A stretch of DNA of 64,000 bases from contig NZ_JAKZFD010000010.1 of assembly GCF_022549225.1 (NCBI RefSeq), positions 186,001 through 250,000 on the forward strand, written 5' to 3'. The notes beneath the pieces were generated by a model. That model was given only the letters and a program-made list of their open reading frames with translations. It was not told the DNA's origin and searched no databases. The stretch comes from Pelomonas sp. CA6. Lineage in GTDB: Bacteria; Pseudomonadota; Gammaproteobacteria; Burkholderiales; Burkholderiaceae_C. A program made the translations under genes and the position numbers. Positions 27,037 to 35,593 of this stretch are shown one piece after another (the stretch's first letter is position 1; the number at the start of each line of letters is the position of its first letter).

Positions 27037-27206
27037 GTGAGGCCCCCCGCCCCCGGGGTACCGGGGACGGCCCCCCGAGGGGGCGGCGATGCTCGCGGGG
27101 GTTTCCCCGCTCGCACATCGCCAGGTGGGCCGGCTTGGGGCGGCCCGGCGCCGGCCCTGCGGCCCTGGGGCGTCCTTGCTTGCGGCCTTGAGCCGCAAGC
27201 AAGGAC
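27037..27206 (+). repeat. Structured intergenic repeat, copy A
   Basis: It begins one base after the permease stop. Hairpins in order: CCCCGG-GGTA-CCGGGG (27051-27066), a CCCCC-GA-GGGGG snap-back near 27072-27083, GCGGGG-GTTT-CCCCGC (27095-27110), the 20-bp core GGCTTGGGGCGGCCCGGCGC (27132-27151), and a long 15-bp stem at 27172-27206. It shares order and core with copy B at 35595, also located just after a stop codon. The rest of this 236-bp gap (27207-27272) shows nothing further. Confidence 0.8.
27172..27206 (+). terminator. 15-bp perfect hairpin within repeat copy A
   Basis: GTCCTTGCTTGCGGC (27172-27186) pairs exactly with GCCGCAAGCAAGGAC (27192-27206) around the loop CTTGA. It separates the transport genes from the two catabolic genes of the AEP island. 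There is no T-run, so termination may be partial; it could also stabilise the 3' end of the upstream message. Confidence 0.45.
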
Positions 27207-27272
27207 AGCGGGGCAGGGCGCTGCGTGGGGATTTGGGTTTGCAGGGCGTGAGCCGTTAACGAAGGAAGTGGG

Positions 27273-28385
27273 ATGGAATCGGATCTGTTGGTGGTGGGGG
27301 CGGGGATCGTGGGCCTGGCCCATGCCTGGGCGGCGGCGCGCAAGGGCTGGCGGGTGACGGTGCTGGAGCGCGACGCGGCCTGCATCGGGGCGTCGGTGCG
27401 CAATTTCGGCTTCGTCACGGTCACCGGGCAGAAGCGCGGCGCGCACTGGCTGCGGGCGCGGCGCACGCGCGCGCTGTGGGCCGAGCTGGCCGGCGAGGCA
27501 GGGCTGCGGGTGGAGCACCAGGGGCTGGTGCTGGCGATGCGCCGGCCGGAGTCGGCGGCGCTGCTGCAGGCCTTCGCCGCCACGGAGATGGGCGAGGGCT
27601 GCCAGCTGCTGGGCCGCGAGGAGGCGCTGGCGCGTCAGCCGGGGCTGAACCCGGAGGGTCTGCTGGGCGCGCTGTACAGCCCGCATGAGCTGCGCGTGGA
27701 ATCGCGCGAGGTGATCCCGCGCCTGGCCGCCTGGCTGGCCGAGCGCCACGGCGTGCGCTTTCGCTTCGGCGAGGCGGTGCTGGAGGTGGACGCGCCCCGC
27801 GTGCGCTCGTCGCGTGCCGTCTACCACGCTGAACGCGTGGTCGTGTGCAGCGGCGCCGAGCTGGGCGGCCTGTACGCGCCCCGGCTGGGCGCCCAGGGCC
27901 TGCAGCTGTGCCAGCTGCAGATGCTGCGCGTGCAGCCGCCAGCCGGCTTCAGGCTGCAGGCCGCGGCGATGGGGGAACTGAGCCTGGTGCGCTATGAAGG
28001 CTATGCCGAGCTGCCCGAGGCCCAGGCGCTGCGCGCGCGGCTGCAGACCGAACGCGCCGACGCGCTGGCCCATGGCGTCCACCTGATCGCGGTGCAGAGC
28101 GCCGACGGCAGCCTGGTGGTGGGTGACTCGCACCACTACGGCGATGTGCTGCCGCCCTTCGCCAGCGAGGCGGTGGACGGGCTGATCCTGGACGAGCTGC
28201 GCGCCCAGCTGGCGCTGCCGCAGCTGGCGGTGCGCGAGCGCTGGACCGGCTGCTATCCGGTCAGCGACCGCCAGCCCTGCCTGGTCGACGCGCCCGACGA
28301 GCGCACCCGCGTCGTGTTGGTGACCGGCGGCACCGGCGCCAGCACCGCGTTCGCGCTGGCCGAGGAGGTGCTGCATGGCTGGTGA
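27273..28385 (+). CDS. FAD-dependent oxidoreductase of the AEP island (TIGR03364-like, D-amino-acid-oxidase fold)
   Basis: 370 residues. The FAD motif DLLVVGAGIVGLAHAWAAA is at about 4-22 and the closing motif VVLVTGGTGASTAFALAEEV at the C terminus, as in glycine/D-amino-acid oxidases. Such proteins are regularly encoded with phosphonatase. It overlaps phnX by 11 bp, implying a shared pathway. Because no phnW transaminase is present, it probably produces phosphonoacetaldehyde by oxidative deamination of AEP or an N-methylated AEP. The exact amine is not readable from sequence. Confidence 0.82.
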   Translation: MESDLLVVGAGIVGLAHAWAAARKGWRVTVLERDAACIGASVRNFGFVTVTGQKRGAHWLRARRTRALWAELAGEAGLRVEHQGLVLAMRRPESAALLQAFAATEMGEGCQLLGREEALARQPGLNPEGLLGALYSPHELRVESREVIPRLAAWLAERHGVRFRFGEAVLEVDAPRVRSSRAVYHAERVVVCSGAELGGLYAPRLGAQGLQLCQLQMLRVQPPAGFRLQAAAMGELSLVRYEGYAELPEAQALRARLQTERADALAHGVHLIAVQSADGSLVVGDSHHYGDVLPPFASEAVDGLILDELRAQLALPQLAVRERWTGCYPVSDRQPCLVDAPDERTRVVLVTGGTGASTAFALAEEVLHGW

Positions 28386-29205
28386 TCGCGTCGCGCCGCC
28401 GCTGCAGGCGGTGGTGCTGGACTGGGCCGGCACGGTGCTGGACTTCGGCAGCCTGGCGCCCATGGGGGCCTTCGTGGAACTGTTCGCGCGCGAGGGCGTG
28501 GCGATCAGCATCGCCGAGGCGCGCGCGCCCATGGGCATGGCCAAGTGGGACCACATCCATGCGCTGGGCACGCAGCCGCGCATCGCCGCCGAATGGCAGC
28601 GCGTCAAGGGCCAGGCCTTCGGCGCGGTGGACTGCGATCGGCTCTACGAGATCTTCACGCCGATGAACGCGGCCAGCGTGCGCCAGCACGCGGCCCTGGT
28701 GCCCGGCGCGCTCGAAACCATCGCGGCGCTGCGCGCGCGCGGACTGAAGATCGGCTCCACCACCGGCTATAACCGGCCCATCATGGAGGTGCTGGCGCCC
28801 ATCGCCGAGGCGCTGGGCTACGCGCCGGACAACCTGGTCTGCGCCGGCGACATGGCCAGCGCGCGGCCCGGCCCCTTGATGATGGTGCGCACGATGTCGG
28901 ACCTGCAGGTCTGGCCGCCGGCCGCGCTGCTCAAGGTGGACGACACACCGGTGGGGCTGCAGGAAGGCCGCGCGGTCGGCGCCTGGTGCGTGGGCGTCGC
29001 GGTCAGCGGCAATGTGATGGGCCTGAGCCTGGACGAATGGCAGGCGCTGGACGAGGCCGAGCAGGCACGCCGCCGCGAAGCCGCGCGCGCCGAGCTGCTG
29101 GCCGGCGGTGCCCACCTGGTGGTGGACGGGCTGTGGGAGCTGCTGCCTGCGCTGCAGGAGATCGAACGCCGCATCGCCGCGGGCGAGCGCCCGGACGCCG
29201 GCTGA
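28375..29205 (+). CDS. phnX: Phosphonoacetaldehyde hydrolase (phosphonatase)
   Basis: 276 residues of the HAD superfamily. The nucleophile Asp16 lies in LDWAGTVLDFGS, and the Schiff-base lysine that distinguishes phosphonatase is Lys57 in APMGMAKWDHIHAL. GSTTGYNRPIMEVL (about 125) and VKVDDTPVGLQEG-like KVDDTPVG (about 190) give the remaining HAD motifs. It splits the C-P bond of phosphonoacetaldehyde to acetaldehyde and phosphate. It starts inside the oxidoreductase gene, so translation is coupled. Confidence 0.95.
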   Translation: MAGDRVAPPLQAVVLDWAGTVLDFGSLAPMGAFVELFAREGVAISIAEARAPMGMAKWDHIHALGTQPRIAAEWQRVKGQAFGAVDCDRLYEIFTPMNAASVRQHAALVPGALETIAALRARGLKIGSTTGYNRPIMEVLAPIAEALGYAPDNLVCAGDMASARPGPLMMVRTMSDLQVWPPAALLKVDDTPVGLQEGRAVGAWCVGVAVSGNVMGLSLDEWQALDEAEQARRREAARAELLAGGAHLVVDGLWELLPALQEIERRIAAGERPDAG

Positions 29206-29334
29206 GCGTCCGCCGGGCGCGCCATGGCGTGCCCGTCACCCGGGCCGGGACCTGCACGGCCCGTTGCCAGCGCCCGGCGCCGGCGCCCCGATCGGCAGCT
29301 GTGGAACAATCCGCCTTTGTCCTTTCGGCGAGTC

Positions 29335-29964
29335 ATGCGCGAGCAGGGAATTCTGGCGAAGTGGGACGATGCCAAGGGCTATGGCTTCATCCAGCCCCAA
29401 GGCGGCGGCCCGCGACTTTTCGTTCACATCAAGGCCTTCGGGCTGCGCGCCGGCCGGCCCTTCGTCGGCGAGCGGCTCAGCTTCGAGCCGGGCCGTGACG
29501 CGCAAGGCAAGGCGCGCGCGCTCAAGGTGCAGAGCCTGGAACCGCGCCGCCCGGTGACCCCGCCGGCCGCAGCGCCGCGTGCCGCGGGCACGGCGCGGGC
29601 CGCCGGTTCGGCCTCGCTGTGGCTCATCCCGCTGTTCGCCGTCCTGGTGCTGCTGACCCACCTGGCCTGGCCGCTGCCGCATGGGCTGTGGGGCTTCTAC
29701 GTGGCCATGAGCCTGGCCACCTTCATCGTCTACTGGCAGGACAAGCGCTCCGCGCAGCGCGGCGGCTGGCGCGTGGCCGAGGGCACGCTGCACGGCCTGG
29801 CGCTGGCCTGCGGCTGGCCCGGGGCCTTGCTGGCGCAGCAGATGCTGCGCCACAAGAGCGCCAAGCCGGCGTTCCGGCGCGTGTTCTGGGCCTGCGTGGC
29901 GGGCAACATCCTGCTCTTCGTGCTGCTGTTCACGCCGCTGCTGGCGCAGTGGCGGCGGGTCTGA
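29335..29964 (+). CDS. Cold-shock-domain protein fused to DUF1294 membrane domain
   Basis: 209 residues from ATG 29335. Residues 1-66 form a cold-shock domain (GILAKWDDAKGYGFIQPQGG, then LFVHIKAFG), though the usual second RNP motif FVHIS reads FVHIKA. An Ala/Pro-rich linker (70-97) leads to a membrane part (98-209) with DUF1294 features: YWQDKRSAQRGGWRVAEGTLH and ALACGWPGALLAQQMLRHKS. This two-domain form is known in proteobacteria; its role is not established. ACAATCCGCC upstream at about 29307 may belong to a promoter. Confidence 0.85.
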   Translation: MREQGILAKWDDAKGYGFIQPQGGGPRLFVHIKAFGLRAGRPFVGERLSFEPGRDAQGKARALKVQSLEPRRPVTPPAAAPRAAGTARAAGSASLWLIPLFAVLVLLTHLAWPLPHGLWGFYVAMSLATFIVYWQDKRSAQRGGWRVAEGTLHGLALACGWPGALLAQQMLRHKSAKPAFRRVFWACVAGNILLFVLLFTPLLAQWRRV

Positions 29965-30052
29965 GCGCCGTGCGGGGCTGGGAATTGGAGGGCGCCGTTG
30001 CGGCGCCCGGCGTGGCCGGGGCGGATCCCCGGCGAGAGGGATAGCGGATCTG

Positions 30053-30571
30053 ATGTTGAGGTTGAAGGTGATGGACAGGTCGGACGTGCCGGCCGTCCTG
30101 GCGATGCAGGCGCAGTGCTATGGCGCCGATTTCCTGGAGAGCGAGCAGGCCTTCGCGGCCAAGCTGCAGGCCACGCGCGGGCTGAACTGCAGCTATCTGG
30201 CGCTGGGCGCGGACGATGAGCCGCTGGGCTATGTCGTGAGCCTGCCGGTGGACGAGGGCCAACTGCCGGCCCTGGATGCCGGCGCCTGGCCGGCGGCGCG
30301 CGCGCCGCAGGCGCTGTATCTGCACGACCTGGCGGTGGCGCCGGCGGGCCGCGCGCAGCGCCTGGGCTCGGCCCTGCTGAGCCAGGTGCTGCGGCGGGCG
30401 CAGGACATGGGTCTGCCGCGCGTGGTGCTGATCGCGGTGCAGGGCTCGGTGCCCTACTGGCAGCGCCAGGGTTTTGCCGAACTGGCCGTGCCCAGCGCGG
30501 CGCTGCAGGCCAAGCTGGACAGCTTCGGGGCCGAGGCGCGCCTGATGCAGCGGCTGCTGCGGGCGGCCTGA
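30053..30571 (+). CDS. GNAT-family N-acetyltransferase
   Basis: 172 residues. The acetyl-CoA-binding region is LYLHDLAVAPAGRAQRLGSALL (about 89-110), which contains the R/Q-x-x-G-x-A pattern as RAQRLGSA, followed by LPRVVLIAVQGSVPYWQRQGF. The N-terminal half (LKVMDRSDVPAVLAMQAQCY) is typical of the family. The acceptor is unknown. It lies alone between the cold-shock/DUF1294 gene and the condensin operon. Confidence 0.85.
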   Translation: MLRLKVMDRSDVPAVLAMQAQCYGADFLESEQAFAAKLQATRGLNCSYLALGADDEPLGYVVSLPVDEGQLPALDAGAWPAARAPQALYLHDLAVAPAGRAQRLGSALLSQVLRRAQDMGLPRVVLIAVQGSVPYWQRQGFAELAVPSAALQAKLDSFGAEARLMQRLLRAA

Positions 30572-30625
30572 ACCGCGGGCGGAGCCGGGGGGCGGACCGC
30601 TTCCCGGCGCGCGCTCCCACCCGGC

Positions 30626-30641
30626 GATAATCGCCGCCCAT
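30626..30641 (+). promoter_or_regulatory. Candidate -10 box GATAAT with a nearly leaderless transcript (condensin operon)
   Basis: GATAAT (30626-30631) ends ten bases before the ATG at 30642. A start site about seven bases after the -10 would leave only a few untranslated bases. No Shine-Dalgarno sequence precedes the ATG. No clear -35 box is seen. Confidence 0.4.
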
Positions 30642-32060
30642 ATGACCGATCACGCTGCAAGCGCGGCACGGGGCGCGGCCATCGACGATGGCGATGCAGG
30701 CGCCGAGTCCCTGCGCTTCGAAGACTATTTCCGCGATGGCGCGGCGCCCACCGAGGCCTTGCTGTGGTGGCAGCTGGAGCGCAGCGATGCGCTGCTGGCG
30801 GCGCTGCGCGCGCTGTTCCACGGGCCGGCGACGCTGGCGCGTCTGCGCGTGTGGGTGTTCATCGAACTGATGAGCCTGCCCGAGTCGCGCCTGACGCGCG
30901 ACGTGCTGAACCGCCATTTCCACCACCTGCGCGACGACGCGCTGGAGCTGGTGCTCAAGCGCCTGCGCGAGGCCCATCTGCTGGCCTGGGAGCCCACCGA
31001 CCAGCAGTACGGCATCACGCCGCTGGCGCAGCAGCTGGTGGCGCTGCTGTCGCCGCTGACGCAGGGGCAGGACCAGGACGGCGACCTGGCCGGTTTGCTG
31101 GCCAACGTGGCCGGTGCCCACCAGCTGGGCACGCTGGAGCCATCGCAGCTGCAGCACCTGCTGGCCCAGCTCTCGCGGCTGTACAACGAGTTCGCCGACG
31201 CGATCGCGTCGGGCTCCGAGTTCCATCTGCGCCGCGCGCGCATGCGCTTCGAGCGCGCGCTGAAACTGGTGGAAAAGGCCAGCGACGCGCTGTCGGCCAT
31301 CATCCAGCAGGCGCAGTCGGACGGCAACGCGCGGCTGGAGCGGCTGGCGCGCGAACTGGGCCTGGCCCAGGCGCGGCTGCTGGCCATGGCCAGCCAGTTC
31401 AACCGCGCGCTGCAGCAGGCCGACCGCCAGCGCGTCACCCTGGGCACCACCGGCATCACCACCACCGACGTGCGGCGCTGGCTGCAGGGCGTGCCCTTCC
31501 TTGAAAACCTGGCGCTGGGCGCGCTGTCGCGGCCGGTGCAGCCGGTCTTCGTCGCCCAGCACGAGATGCTGGACACGGCCGAGGCGGAGTTCGAGCGCGA
31601 CCGGCCCAAGCCGCCCACCGTGGAACCGCTGCCCGAGGGGCTGAAGGCGCCGCCCGGCGAACTCGCGGTGATGAGCCTGCCGCCCGAAATGGACCAGCTG
31701 CAGGCGCTGCTGGGTCGTTGGCTGGAGGCCGGCGGCGAGGGCGGCCAGGCGCGCGACCTGCGTCCCGCGGTGCTGGGCGGCAGCTATGCGCGCGCGGCCT
31801 ACCGCGCGCAGCTGCTGCCGCTGCTGGGCGATCCGCAGGCCCAGCACCTGGCCGGCGCGACCGGCGACATGGCGCGCCAGCCCTGGCGCGTGCGCTGGTC
31901 CGCCGAGCAGGGCGAGGTGGACGACGACTATGTGGCCTGGATGAGCCGCGGCGTGCTGCACACCGTGGACCATGAGCCCGGGGCCGCCGCACCGGCCCCC
32001 GACAACAGGGCCACCGAGGCCGCCGCGGCCTCGGTCAACCCGAACGAGAACAAGGCATGA
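30642..32060 (+). CDS. MukF/MksF-like kleisin subunit of a condensin complex
   Basis: 472 residues. The N-terminal 110 residues look like a winged helix (LRVWVFIELMSLPESRLTRDVLNRHF, then ALELVLKRLREAHLLAWE). A long helical middle follows (LARLSRL-type helices around 170-260, including FHLRRARMRFERALKLVEKASDALSAIIQQA). The C-terminal part is less ordered and ends in an Ala/Pro tail. Size, position and partners fit the kleisin of a MukFEB/MksFEB-type SMC complex. Assignment rests mainly on gene order and predicted architecture, not on a strong motif. Confidence 0.6.
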   Translation: MTDHAASAARGAAIDDGDAGAESLRFEDYFRDGAAPTEALLWWQLERSDALLAALRALFHGPATLARLRVWVFIELMSLPESRLTRDVLNRHFHHLRDDALELVLKRLREAHLLAWEPTDQQYGITPLAQQLVALLSPLTQGQDQDGDLAGLLANVAGAHQLGTLEPSQLQHLLAQLSRLYNEFADAIASGSEFHLRRARMRFERALKLVEKASDALSAIIQQAQSDGNARLERLARELGLAQARLLAMASQFNRALQQADRQRVTLGTTGITTTDVRRWLQGVPFLENLALGALSRPVQPVFVAQHEMLDTAEAEFERDRPKPPTVEPLPEGLKAPPGELAVMSLPPEMDQLQALLGRWLEAGGEGGQARDLRPAVLGGSYARAAYRAQLLPLLGDPQAQHLAGATGDMARQPWRVRWSAEQGEVDDDYVAWMSRGVLHTVDHEPGAAAPAPDNRATEAAAASVNPNENKA

Positions 32061-32755
32061 GCAACACCCTCGATGACGCCGCCCAGCTGGCGGCGCAGCT
32101 TCTCGCCCGCCGCTGGCTGCCGCGCAACCAGGCGCTGGTCAAGCGCGCGCTGATCGACCAGGAGCTGTGGCGCGCGCTGAACGAACGCCTGGGCGCGGTG
32201 GGCCTGAAGGTGGTCGACAACGTCTATGCCGACCACATCAGCGTCGCGATGCTGCGACCGGCCGAGGTGGCCGTGTTCGGCGAGACCGGCCTGGCCGCCA
32301 ACAACAACCTGGACCTCCCGCGCGACGGCGTGGCGCTGCTGGTGGTGCTGTGGGCGCTGATCGTGCTGCCCAAGCGCCAGCGCCAGCTCACGCGCAGCGA
32401 GGAGGCCGAGGGGCAGGGCGAGATGTTCGCCACCGACAAGCCGCTGCCCAGCGCCGCGAGCAGCGCCCCGACGCTGTCCTACCGCAGCCTGCTGGCCGAC
32501 TTCGGCAACCAGCTCGGCAAGAAGATGCGCCTGGACGCCAACCTGAAGCTGCTGGAGCGCCAGGGCTTCATCACGCGCAAGGGCGAGGACATCGCCGAGG
32601 GCCCGCTGCTGGACCTGCTGCTGGACTACGACACCCTGGCGCCGCGCATCCTGGACGGCGCGCTGGCCGACGTGCTGTCGCGCAGCACCGACGAGGGCGC
32701 GGGCCCGGCGCTCAGCCACATCCTCGCCGCACGCCACAACGAAGAAAACGCCTGA
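32057..32755 (+). CDS. MukE/MksE-like kite subunit of a condensin complex
   Basis: 232 residues. The start overlaps the upstream stop (ATGA) and the stop overlaps the SMC gene start (TGATG), so all three proteins are made in linked amounts. The segment LSYRSLLADFGNQLGKKMRLDANLKLLERQGFITRKGEDIAEGPLLDLLLDYD resembles a winged-helix kite protein with an extended linker before it. No enzyme motif is present. Alternative: a DUF4194-type JetB protein, which is the Wadjet equivalent of the same subunit. Confidence 0.6.
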   Translation: MSNTLDDAAQLAAQLLARRWLPRNQALVKRALIDQELWRALNERLGAVGLKVVDNVYADHISVAMLRPAEVAVFGETGLAANNNLDLPRDGVALLVVLWALIVLPKRQRQLTRSEEAEGQGEMFATDKPLPSAASSAPTLSYRSLLADFGNQLGKKMRLDANLKLLERQGFITRKGEDIAEGPLLDLLLDYDTLAPRILDGALADVLSRSTDEGAGPALSHILAARHNEENA

Positions 32756-35571
32756 TGTTTCACCTGCAATCCCTGGAACTGCTGCACTGGGACTACTGCC
32801 GCCGCGTGGCCATGCCGCTGGACGGCAACATCATCACCATCGCCGGCCCCAATGGCTCGGGCAAGACCACGCTGCTGGACGCGATGCGCACGCTGCTGGG
32901 GCTGGAATGCTCGGGCGGGCGCACCTACAAGACCTACGCCCGCCACGCGAATGCCGAGACGGCCTGGCTGCGCGCGCTGGTGGACAACCGCCCGCGCGGC
33001 CGCCAGAACAGCAGCCGGCCCTTCGCCAGCTCGCTGCTTTATGCCGACCAGGTGACGCTGGCCTGTCGCATCTCGCGCCAGGGGGGCGACTGGGTGCGGC
33101 GCTACATCCTGGTCGACGGTGTGCATGAGATCGAGGAACTGGACCAGCGCGCCGAGAAGGACTGGCTGGGCATCGAGGCCTGGAAGAAGCGCCTGGAGGC
33201 CGCCGGCCTGACGCGCGCGATCGGCCGTGTGCTGGCCCTGGAGCAGGGCCAGACCGACCGGCTGTGCGAGCTCTCGCCCAAGGAACTGCTGCGCCTGGTC
33301 TTCGAGGTCTTCGGCGACCAGGAGGTGCTGGACCGCTACGAACTCGCGCGCAACCACCAGCAGCAGCTGCTGAAGGAGGTCGAGCAGGCCACGCACGAGC
33401 TCTCGCATGCGCAGGCCCAGCTCTCCGACCTGGCCAACCGCGTCACCAGCTACCAGCAGTACCAGCTGCGCCTGAAGGAACGCGAGCGCCTCTCCACCGA
33501 GGTGCTGCCGGTGCTGCAGTGGAGCGAGCAGCGCCAGCGCATCGCGCAGCAGCTGCGCGAGTTGCACCGCCAGCGGCTCTTCGCCCGGTCCGACGAGCGC
33601 GGCATCCGCGAGAAGCGCCAGCAGCTGCATGCGCTGTTCGAGGCGCAGCAGCAGGCCCAGACCCGGCTGACCGAGCTGGAAGGCGAGCGCAAGGGCGCCC
33701 GCCAGGCCTTCGAGACCGCGCGCGAGGCCGAGCGGCCCATGGAGCAGCTCGCCAAGCGCGAGGAGGACCTGAAGGCGCTGGCCGCGGTCGAGACCGATGG
33801 CGAGCAGCTCACCAGCCGGCTGGAGGAACTGGGCACGCGCCAGCACCAGCTGCGCGAGAACTTCACGCGGCAGAGTGACCAACTGCGCAAGGCGCAGGCG
33901 GCGATGGATGCGCTGCAGGGGCAACACCTGCCCCCACCGCCGCCCGAGGTCACGCGTTTCCGCAAGGCGCTGGACGAGGCGGGCATCGCCCACCATGTGC
34001 TGGCCGATTGCATCGACATCGCCAACGACGCCTGGCGCGCCGCGGCCGAAGGTTTCCTGCGTCCGTCGCGCTGGGTGGTGGTGCTGGCCCATGCCTCCGA
34101 CGAGGCGCAGGCCTACCGTCTGGCCGCGCGCGAGCGCTACCGCCACTACGTCGTCGCCGACGCCGAGCAGGTGCCGGCCACGGTCCCCCGGGACAGCCTG
34201 CTGGCCGCGCTGAAAGTGCATGCGCGGCTGCCGGGCTGGCTGCTGCGCCAGCTGGCCTCCATCCGCTGCGTGGCGGACACGGAGCAGGGGGCCAAGGTCG
34301 GTGGTGAATGGATCACGCAGGACGCCTACTACCGCGACGGCCGGGGCGGCCGCAGCCTGTGGGTGGAGCCGCGCGAATTCCAGTTCGGCGTGTCGGCGCT
34401 GGATTCGCGCCGCAGCTCGCTGGAGGCCGAGCTGGCGCGCTACGAGCTGGAGCTGACCAAGATCGCCCGCGAGCAGGCCGAGATCGAGCGTCAGCTCAAG
34501 GATGTGCAGCGCGCCGCGCAAGGCCACAAGGCCGCGCAGGAGCTGCTGGACCGCGCCGACGAATTCGCCGAGGCGCGCTCGCGCCTGCCCGCGCTGCGCC
34601 AGGCGCGCATCGAGGCGGCGACGCGCATGGCCCAACTGGACCAGACCCACGACCGCGCCGTGGCCCAGGCCACGCGCGCCGAGCGCGACTACGAAGCCGC
34701 GCAGGCCGGGCTCAAGAGCAGCGAGGACTCGGTGCTGCGCAGCGAGCGCGACTGGGCCACGCGGCGCGAGGACCTGCAGGCCGCGGCGCGCGCGTCCCGG
34801 ACCGCGCGCGAGCGCTTCCCGGCAGCCTGGGTGCATGCCGAGCGGCTGGCCGCGCTGCGTGACGAGTTCGAGAACGCCAAGCAGGCCGAGATCGCGATGC
34901 GCCATGTCCAGCAGGAGTTGGACACCGGCGTGTGGGAGACCGATCCGCAGGTCCAGGACCGCCATGCGCGCATGCATCTGGCGGTGCTGGAGCAGAGCGG
35001 CCAGCTCGACGACCGCCGTGCCAGCAACGAGATGGCGCGCATCGCCGCGTTCAACGCGCGCGAGCGCTACATCGACGTGCTGCGGGCCACCGTGCGGCGC
35101 TACAAGAAGAACGTGCAGGAACTGGGCGAACTGGCCGGCGTGCTGGCCCAGGCCGAACTGCCTCATCTGGACAACGACGACACCGTGCTGGCGCAGGCCG
35201 GCCTGCAGGTGCGGTTCAACTTCGACGGCAAGGGCGAAGTCGGGCTCAACGACGGCGAGGCCTCCGGTGGCCAGCAGGTGCTCAAGAGCCTGATCCTGCT
35301 CGTGGGCCTGATGAAGGACGACGACGCGCCGGGCGGCTTCGTCTTCATCGACGAACCCTTTGCCCACCTGGACGTGCGCAACATCCAGCTGGTCGGCCAC
35401 TTCCTGAAGAGCACCCGTGCGCAATACCTGCTGACCACGCCGATCACGCACAACGTGGAAGTCTTCGAGCCCTCCGAGATCACGCTCGTGACCAGCAAGA
35501 AACCGCGCGGCGAACGCTGGGCACCGCCGATCGCGGTGCTGGCGAGGCGGCCCGAAGTCTCACCCTATTGA
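32755..35571 (+). CDS. SMC-like ATPase (MukB/MksB family)
   Basis: 938 residues. Walker A GPNGSGKTT is at 31-39, followed by coiled coil from about 200 to 410. A hinge-like globular segment (about 400-520, PPPEVTRFRKALDEAGIAHH, then ADCIDIANDAWRAAAEGFL) and a second coiled coil (about 550-770) come next. The C-terminal head has the signature DGEASGGQQVLKSL (about 830) and Walker B GFVFIDEPFAHLD (about 860). The ASGGQQ signature and the short arms differ from canonical Smc. With the two preceding genes it forms an MksFEB-like loop extruder, expected to act in chromosome organisation or plasmid restriction. No mksG/jetD nuclease gene follows. Confidence 0.8.
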   Translation: MFHLQSLELLHWDYCRRVAMPLDGNIITIAGPNGSGKTTLLDAMRTLLGLECSGGRTYKTYARHANAETAWLRALVDNRPRGRQNSSRPFASSLLYADQVTLACRISRQGGDWVRRYILVDGVHEIEELDQRAEKDWLGIEAWKKRLEAAGLTRAIGRVLALEQGQTDRLCELSPKELLRLVFEVFGDQEVLDRYELARNHQQQLLKEVEQATHELSHAQAQLSDLANRVTSYQQYQLRLKERERLSTEVLPVLQWSEQRQRIAQQLRELHRQRLFARSDERGIREKRQQLHALFEAQQQAQTRLTELEGERKGARQAFETAREAERPMEQLAKREEDLKALAAVETDGEQLTSRLEELGTRQHQLRENFTRQSDQLRKAQAAMDALQGQHLPPPPPEVTRFRKALDEAGIAHHVLADCIDIANDAWRAAAEGFLRPSRWVVVLAHASDEAQAYRLAARERYRHYVVADAEQVPATVPRDSLLAALKVHARLPGWLLRQLASIRCVADTEQGAKVGGEWITQDAYYRDGRGGRSLWVEPREFQFGVSALDSRRSSLEAELARYELELTKIAREQAEIERQLKDVQRAAQGHKAAQELLDRADEFAEARSRLPALRQARIEAATRMAQLDQTHDRAVAQATRAERDYEAAQAGLKSSEDSVLRSERDWATRREDLQAAARASRTARERFPAAWVHAERLAALRDEFENAKQAEIAMRHVQQELDTGVWETDPQVQDRHARMHLAVLEQSGQLDDRRASNEMARIAAFNARERYIDVLRATVRRYKKNVQELGELAGVLAQAELPHLDNDDTVLAQAGLQVRFNFDGKGEVGLNDGEASGGQQVLKSLILLVGLMKDDDAPGGFVFIDEPFAHLDVRNIQLVGHFLKSTRAQYLLTTPITHNVEVFEPSEITLVTSKKPRGERWAPPIAVLARRPEVSPY

Positions 35572-35593
35572 CTGCCAACCCCCCCGCCTAAAC

